This document shows positions 62,258-64,000 of a stretch of DNA of 64,000 bases, in pieces. How positions within the stretch are numbered: the first letter of the stretch is position 1; each line of letters opens with the position of its first letter. Source of the DNA: Prorocentrum cordatum (lineage: Eukaryota > Sar > Dinophyceae > Prorocentrales > Prorocentraceae); the NCBI GenBank assembly GCA_963575745.1, contig CAUYUJ010018904.1, forward strand, positions 165,276 through 229,275. The letters run 5' to 3'. Below the pieces are notes generated by a model that worked only from the letters and a program-made list of their open reading frames with translations, did not search any database and had not been told where the DNA came from. The position numbers and the translations under genes are program-made.

Positions 62258-63810
62258 ATGGCACTTGAGTTCATCAGCCGCAAATGCGCGCGGTGGGCTT
62301 TGGGCGATGGCGCTTCGGACCCTGAGCCGCCAGAAGAAGCATGCTCCCATGATGTGGTGCCGCCTGCTCTTGCACAGTGGTTAACAGGGGTGCTTCGGCG
62401 CACGCCGCCGCGTTACCACCCGGCATCGCCTGACAATGTGTTGCGCGCTCTCGCCAGTGGCGGGGCCGTGGCCGGAGATGACTTCAACGACATGAGTGTG
62501 CAGGAACTTCGGGACGTCTGGCCGTGCCTCCGAGAGCTGGCCAGTGAATTCTTGGCCATTTTCCCTTCCGGGAAGCGCTCTCCTGTGGCGCCGCCGGCGG
62601 GGCACTCCCAGGGCAGCGGCGGCCCGAGCGGTGAGGTCGCATCGCCTTTGGTGGAAAGCGCCACGCCCGCAGGGCCAGAAGGGGGCGAAGCTGAAGCTGC
62701 CCTTGCTGCTCTTGGCTTCCTGGCCGCAGCTCGCTTTCGGAGGACTTTCCTGGGGCCCAAGGACTTGGCCGACGCAGTGCAAACGCTGGGCCGCGTTACG
62801 CCTGAAGAGCTCCAAGTGGCATGGGCTCGGCGTCGCGGAGGCGCAGGGGGCAACCCGAGAGAGCGTGCTTTGCAACTGGTGGGCAATATGTCTGAGTTTG
62901 CAGCGACGCATGAGCTTTTGAAGCGAGAGCTCTGCGGGTGGCATCGGAGTGCTTACAAGTATGCGTCCGCAGTGCGGCTTTGGGGCCAGGTAGCCAAGGG
63001 CCTCGGAGTGCCGCCGTGGCCGCCGACAGACAGCGTGCTGGGGGCCTTTGCTTTCGCAGTGCAGAACGGCAACACGCTGATGACGTACTGCACCCAGGTC
63101 CGGGCGGCCCTGCGGTTGGTCCGGGTCCCTCTGGGGTGTTTGGAAGATACCTCAAGTCTGGCACGGGGGGCCGCCAAAACGGTGCCCGGCACGAGCCGCT
63201 TTCGAGCGCGGGCCAGTGCGCACGACACCCGCAGCGTTGCTGGCCACGTGCGGGAGGTGCTCCGGGACCCTCTGGTGGCGGATTCCTTCGTGGTCGCCAG
63301 ACATTTCTGTCTCCGTTTCGCGTCGGAGGTGGTGCCTCTGGAGCACGACGGGCCGCACTCCAGGGTCGTGCTCTCGGTCGACGGGGGCTTGCCCAAGGCG
63401 TGCATCTACTTGCACAAGCGCAAGATGCACACAGAGACAGTGGTGGTGACGAGGCGGTGCATCTGCGTTCTCCAGTCGCGGCAGCTGTGCGGGGTGTGCG
63501 TCCTGCAGCGCCGGGCTGGGCGGGGGCGCCTCTTCCCTGGCCTGTCCTACAGGGCGGCTCTGGCCACGCTGAAAGCATCGGCGCTGGCGCTCGGCTTCGA
63601 GCGCGCGGCCGAGTGGATACGCATGCCTTCCGCAGAGGCTGGGCGGACGAGTGTTTAGCGGCGGGCGGCGTGCCGGCGCTCTTCCACAGTGGAGGCTGGC
63701 GTGGCGTCGCTGCGTTCGGCTACGCCTCTGCCGCCTCCAGAGACGCCATGACTGCTGCGGAGTGGCCAGTGGAGTTCTCGGACTCGTCTGCGTCCGACAG
63801 CGCGCCGTGA
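62258..63810 (+). pseudogene. Tyrosine recombinase of element F, one frameshift
   Basis: Starts MALEFISRKCARWAL, preceded by GCCCAAC as the G copy is by GCCCAGC. The N-terminal helical block (VQELRDVWPCLRELASEFL) is more diverged than in D or G. The catalytic part has Arg353 (FCLRFASEV), Lys at 387/389 (LHKRKM) and CIC-x7-CGVC (401-414). A one-base loss near 63,615 moves HAFRRGWADECL, SGGWRG and the Tyr in AAFGYASAASR to the frame ending at 63,810. All catalytic residues are present. One more base would give a full-length protein, so a sequencing error is possible. Confidence 0.88.
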
Positions 63811-64000
63811 GCAGTGGAGACTGTGAAAATCATCGTCGGGTCTGTGCCGTCATCAGTGCTGCTGTGCTCTCGTCGTCAGCAGTGGGTTTGGGGTCCGGGT
63901 CGCCGAGAGCCCCAGCATTGGGTCTCGAGGGCTCCTTGGGGTCTCTCGTGCTCCCCTGCCCGGCTGCACGCTGTGTGTCGCCCAACGGTCCGTGCGAGCG
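63811..64000. other. Start of the 3' region of element F
   Basis: No gene. CTGTGAAAATCATCG at about 63,820 resembles the GAAAATC box found inside A repeats, but no hairpin precedes it. B1, A2 and B2 of F, if present, lie beyond the window. Confidence 0.35.

Noticed and set aside
1-64000. tRNA, rRNA or spliced-leader RNA genes
   Set aside because: I read through for cloverleaf arms, conserved rRNA words and the leader sequence and saw none. A covariance-model scan would be decisive.

Overview
The window looks like repeat-dominated, GC-rich nuclear DNA of a large protist genome. A dinoflagellate is my best guess, from the GC-rich coding bias, the lack of any ordinary host gene in 64 kb, and the density of tyrosine-recombinase (YR) retroelements. 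This is an inference: no spliced-leader gene, rRNA or tRNA was seen to confirm it. I recognised no single-copy host gene, promoter or terminator. Almost everything interpretable is retrotransposon or tandem repeat.

Layout. 1-8 kb: low-complexity DNA, a (TATG)n microsatellite, a 9-copy ~74-bp tandem repeat and dispersed CACGTGG repeats. 8.0-13.4 kb: a minus-strand DIRS-like element with a YR, a Gag-like ORF and a broken RT/RNase H gene. 13.5-25 kb: several related tandem arrays (about 200, 121-137 and 88 bp), several sharing one 18-bp word in both orientations, plus a 0.9-1 kb duplication. 26.0-33.5 kb: element D, a nearly complete minus-strand YR retrotransposon (gag, pol, YR) with split direct repeats A1-internal-B1-A2-B2, the arrangement known from PAT/Ngaro-type elements. 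33.6-34.4 kb: an AT-rich insert bounded by 14-bp direct repeats. 34.4-38.5 kb: plus-strand element E (gag and pol, no YR). 38.7-40.0 kb: ~36- and ~49-bp tandem arrays. 40.1-63.8 kb: a Russian-doll region. Element F (RT/RNase H remnant at 40.1-40.7 kb, rest of RNase H and YR at 61.8-63.8 kb) appears split by element G (40.7-61.8 kb). G itself carries a 3.1-kb duplication, a near-identical antisense fragment of D, and three further split-repeat insertions (48.7-49.4, 53.2-55.1 and 55.5-59.1 kb).

How the parts work together. In D, G and F the order is gag, RT-RNase H, YR. Gag would package the RNA, RT/RNase H would copy it, and the YR would insert a circular DNA. In five subfamilies the B|A junction (the join expected in the circle) is an inverted-arm site: the last 6-10 bp of B are the reverse complement of a box about 35 bp inside A, around a second palindrome. 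The arms differ between subfamilies but the pairing is kept. This covarying junction, together with short non-autonomous elements that keep A1/B1-A2-B2 but have lost the genes, is the most interesting system here. Nearly all coding copies carry frameshifts or stops, so the locus is a mix of recent and decaying insertions.
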